Positions 22,386 to 23,133 of a stretch of 23,133 nucleotides of DNA are shown here, in pieces (the stretch's first letter is position 1; each line of letters begins with the position of its first letter). The notes under the pieces were generated by a model. It had not been told where the DNA came from, did not search any database, and saw only the letters and a list, made by a program, of their open reading frames with translations. Source of the DNA: JAEZFI01 sp044508215 (lineage in GTDB: Bacteria > Actinomycetota > Acidimicrobiia > Acidimicrobiales > Microtrichaceae); the NCBI GenBank assembly GCA_044508215.1, contig JBIQID010000036.1, positions 1 to 23,133 on the forward strand. The letters are read 5' to 3'. The translations under genes and the position numbers were made by a program.

Positions 22386-23133
22386 ATGACCACCGCCTCC
22401 ACGAACACCCTCCGCATCGCCCTCGTGGGCGGCGACGGCATCGGGCCCGAGGTGATCGCCGAGGCCGCCAAGGTGGTCGAGGCCTCTGGCGTGCGCCCGG
22501 AGTGGCACGAGTACGACCTCGGGGCCCACCGCTACCTCGACGACGGCGTGGTGCTGCCCGACGAGGTGCTCGACGAGTGGCGGGGGCTCGACGCGATCCT
22601 CCTCGGCGCCGTCGGCGACCCCGCCCCGGGCGTGGCTGCGCCGGCCGGGCTCGTCGAGCGGGGGATCCTCCTGCGGATGCGCTTCGACCTCGACCAGTAC
22701 ATCAACCTGCGCCCGTTCCGCTTCGGTGGTCGCCCCGACGGCCGCCGCGTCGACTTCGAGGTCGTCCGCGAGAACACCGAGGGCACCTACGCCGGCGAGG
22801 GCGGCTTCCTGCGCAAGGGCACCCCGAACGAGATCGCCACGCAGGGCTCGGTCAACACCCGGATGGGGGTCGAGCGGTGCATCCGCTACGCCTTCGGCCG
22901 GGCGCAGGCCACCGAGCGGAAGCGCCTCACCCTCGTGCACAAGAAGAACGTGCTCACGTTCGCGGGCGACCTGTGGCAGCGCACGTTCGACGAGGTCGCA
23001 GCAGAGCACCCCGAGGTCACCACGAACTACCAGCACGTCGACGCGGCCTGCATCCACTTCGTGGAGCGGCCCGACCAGTACGACGTGATCGTCACCGACA
23101 ACCTCTTCGGCGACATCCTCACCGACCTCGGCG
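22386..23133 (+). CDS. leuB: 3-isopropylmalate dehydrogenase, 5' part (runs off the window)
   Basis: It oxidises and decarboxylates 3-isopropylmalate with NAD, the third step specific to leucine synthesis, after LeuCD. Visible marks are GGDGIGPEV near residue 15, LLGAVGDP, RFDLDQYINLRP with its substrate-binding arginines, VRENTEGTYAGEGG, HKKNVL with the catalytic lysine, and TDNLFGDILTDLG with metal-binding aspartates at the edge. About 249 codons are present of a usual 340-360. GAGGA lies 8 nt before ATG 22386. The gene differs from the leaderless ones in having a long leader that carries the attenuator. The downstream operon members, which would help to explain Ile and Val sensing, are outside the window. 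Confidence 0.95.
   Translation, partial: MTTASTNTLRIALVGGDGIGPEVIAEAAKVVEASGVRPEWHEYDLGAHRYLDDGVVLPDEVLDEWRGLDAILLGAVGDPAPGVAAPAGLVERGILLRMRFDLDQYINLRPFRFGGRPDGRRVDFEVVRENTEGTYAGEGGFLRKGTPNEIATQGSVNTRMGVERCIRYAFGRAQATERKRLTLVHKKNVLTFAGDLWQRTFDEVAAEHPEVTTNYQHVDAACIHFVERPDQYDVIVTDNLFGDILTDLG

Noticed and set aside
1..23133. CRISPR array, insertion sequence, prophage, tRNA or rRNA
   Set aside because: I saw no spaced repeats, transposase, integrase, phage gene or cloverleaf; the region reads as ordinary core chromosome.

Overview
The window is about 72% GC by eye, densely coded and free of mobile elements, tRNA or rRNA. Gene content (NdgR-type IclR regulator beside leuCD, long-form SerA, GreA, RsgA) and frequent GTG starts point to an actinomycete. 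Acidimicrobiia is my best guess, as an inference. Two runs of exactly 100 N (19907-20006 and 21116-21215) are scaffold gaps, so this is a draft assembly.

Layout. 31-2027 (minus): an acyl-CoA ligase overlapping a small acidic protein. 2134-5158 (plus): a tight cluster that opens with a 13-codon leaderless ORF. It continues with a MauE-like membrane protein, a Tat-exported 26-cysteine protein related to the methylamine dehydrogenase light chain, a membrane-anchored MauD-like thioredoxin protein and an unrecognised 143-residue protein. No MauB heavy chain is present. I read this as an oxidative-folding module for one very cysteine-rich secreted protein. 5226-6347 (minus): serC. 6423-13940 (plus): class Ib aminotransferase, S9 prolyl-oligopeptidase-family peptidase, serA, and a membrane protein with a degenerate GGDEF and an intact EAL domain. 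13945-18061 (minus): leuC, leuD and a beta-propeller lipoprotein. 18114-18761 (plus): ndgR, divergent from leuC, with a perfect 7-6-7 palindrome between them. 18773-19759 (minus): rsgA. 19782-21115 (plus): ppx/gppA, broken by gap 1 and cut by gap 2. 21216-22155 (minus): mscL (3' end lost in gap 2) and greA. 22247-23133 (plus): a 12-residue leader peptide, a hairpin, an intrinsic terminator and the start of leuB.

Two themes stand out. First, eight starts lie 6-8 nt downstream of a TA(C/G)nnT hexamer, which places the transcription start on the start codon, so leaderless transcription seems common here. Second, leucine synthesis appears to be controlled in two ways: an NdgR operator at leuCD, and a leader-peptide attenuator before leuB whose Ile-Val-Ile run uses the locally rare codons GTA and ATT. 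The attenuator and the Mau-like export cluster are the parts most worth following up.
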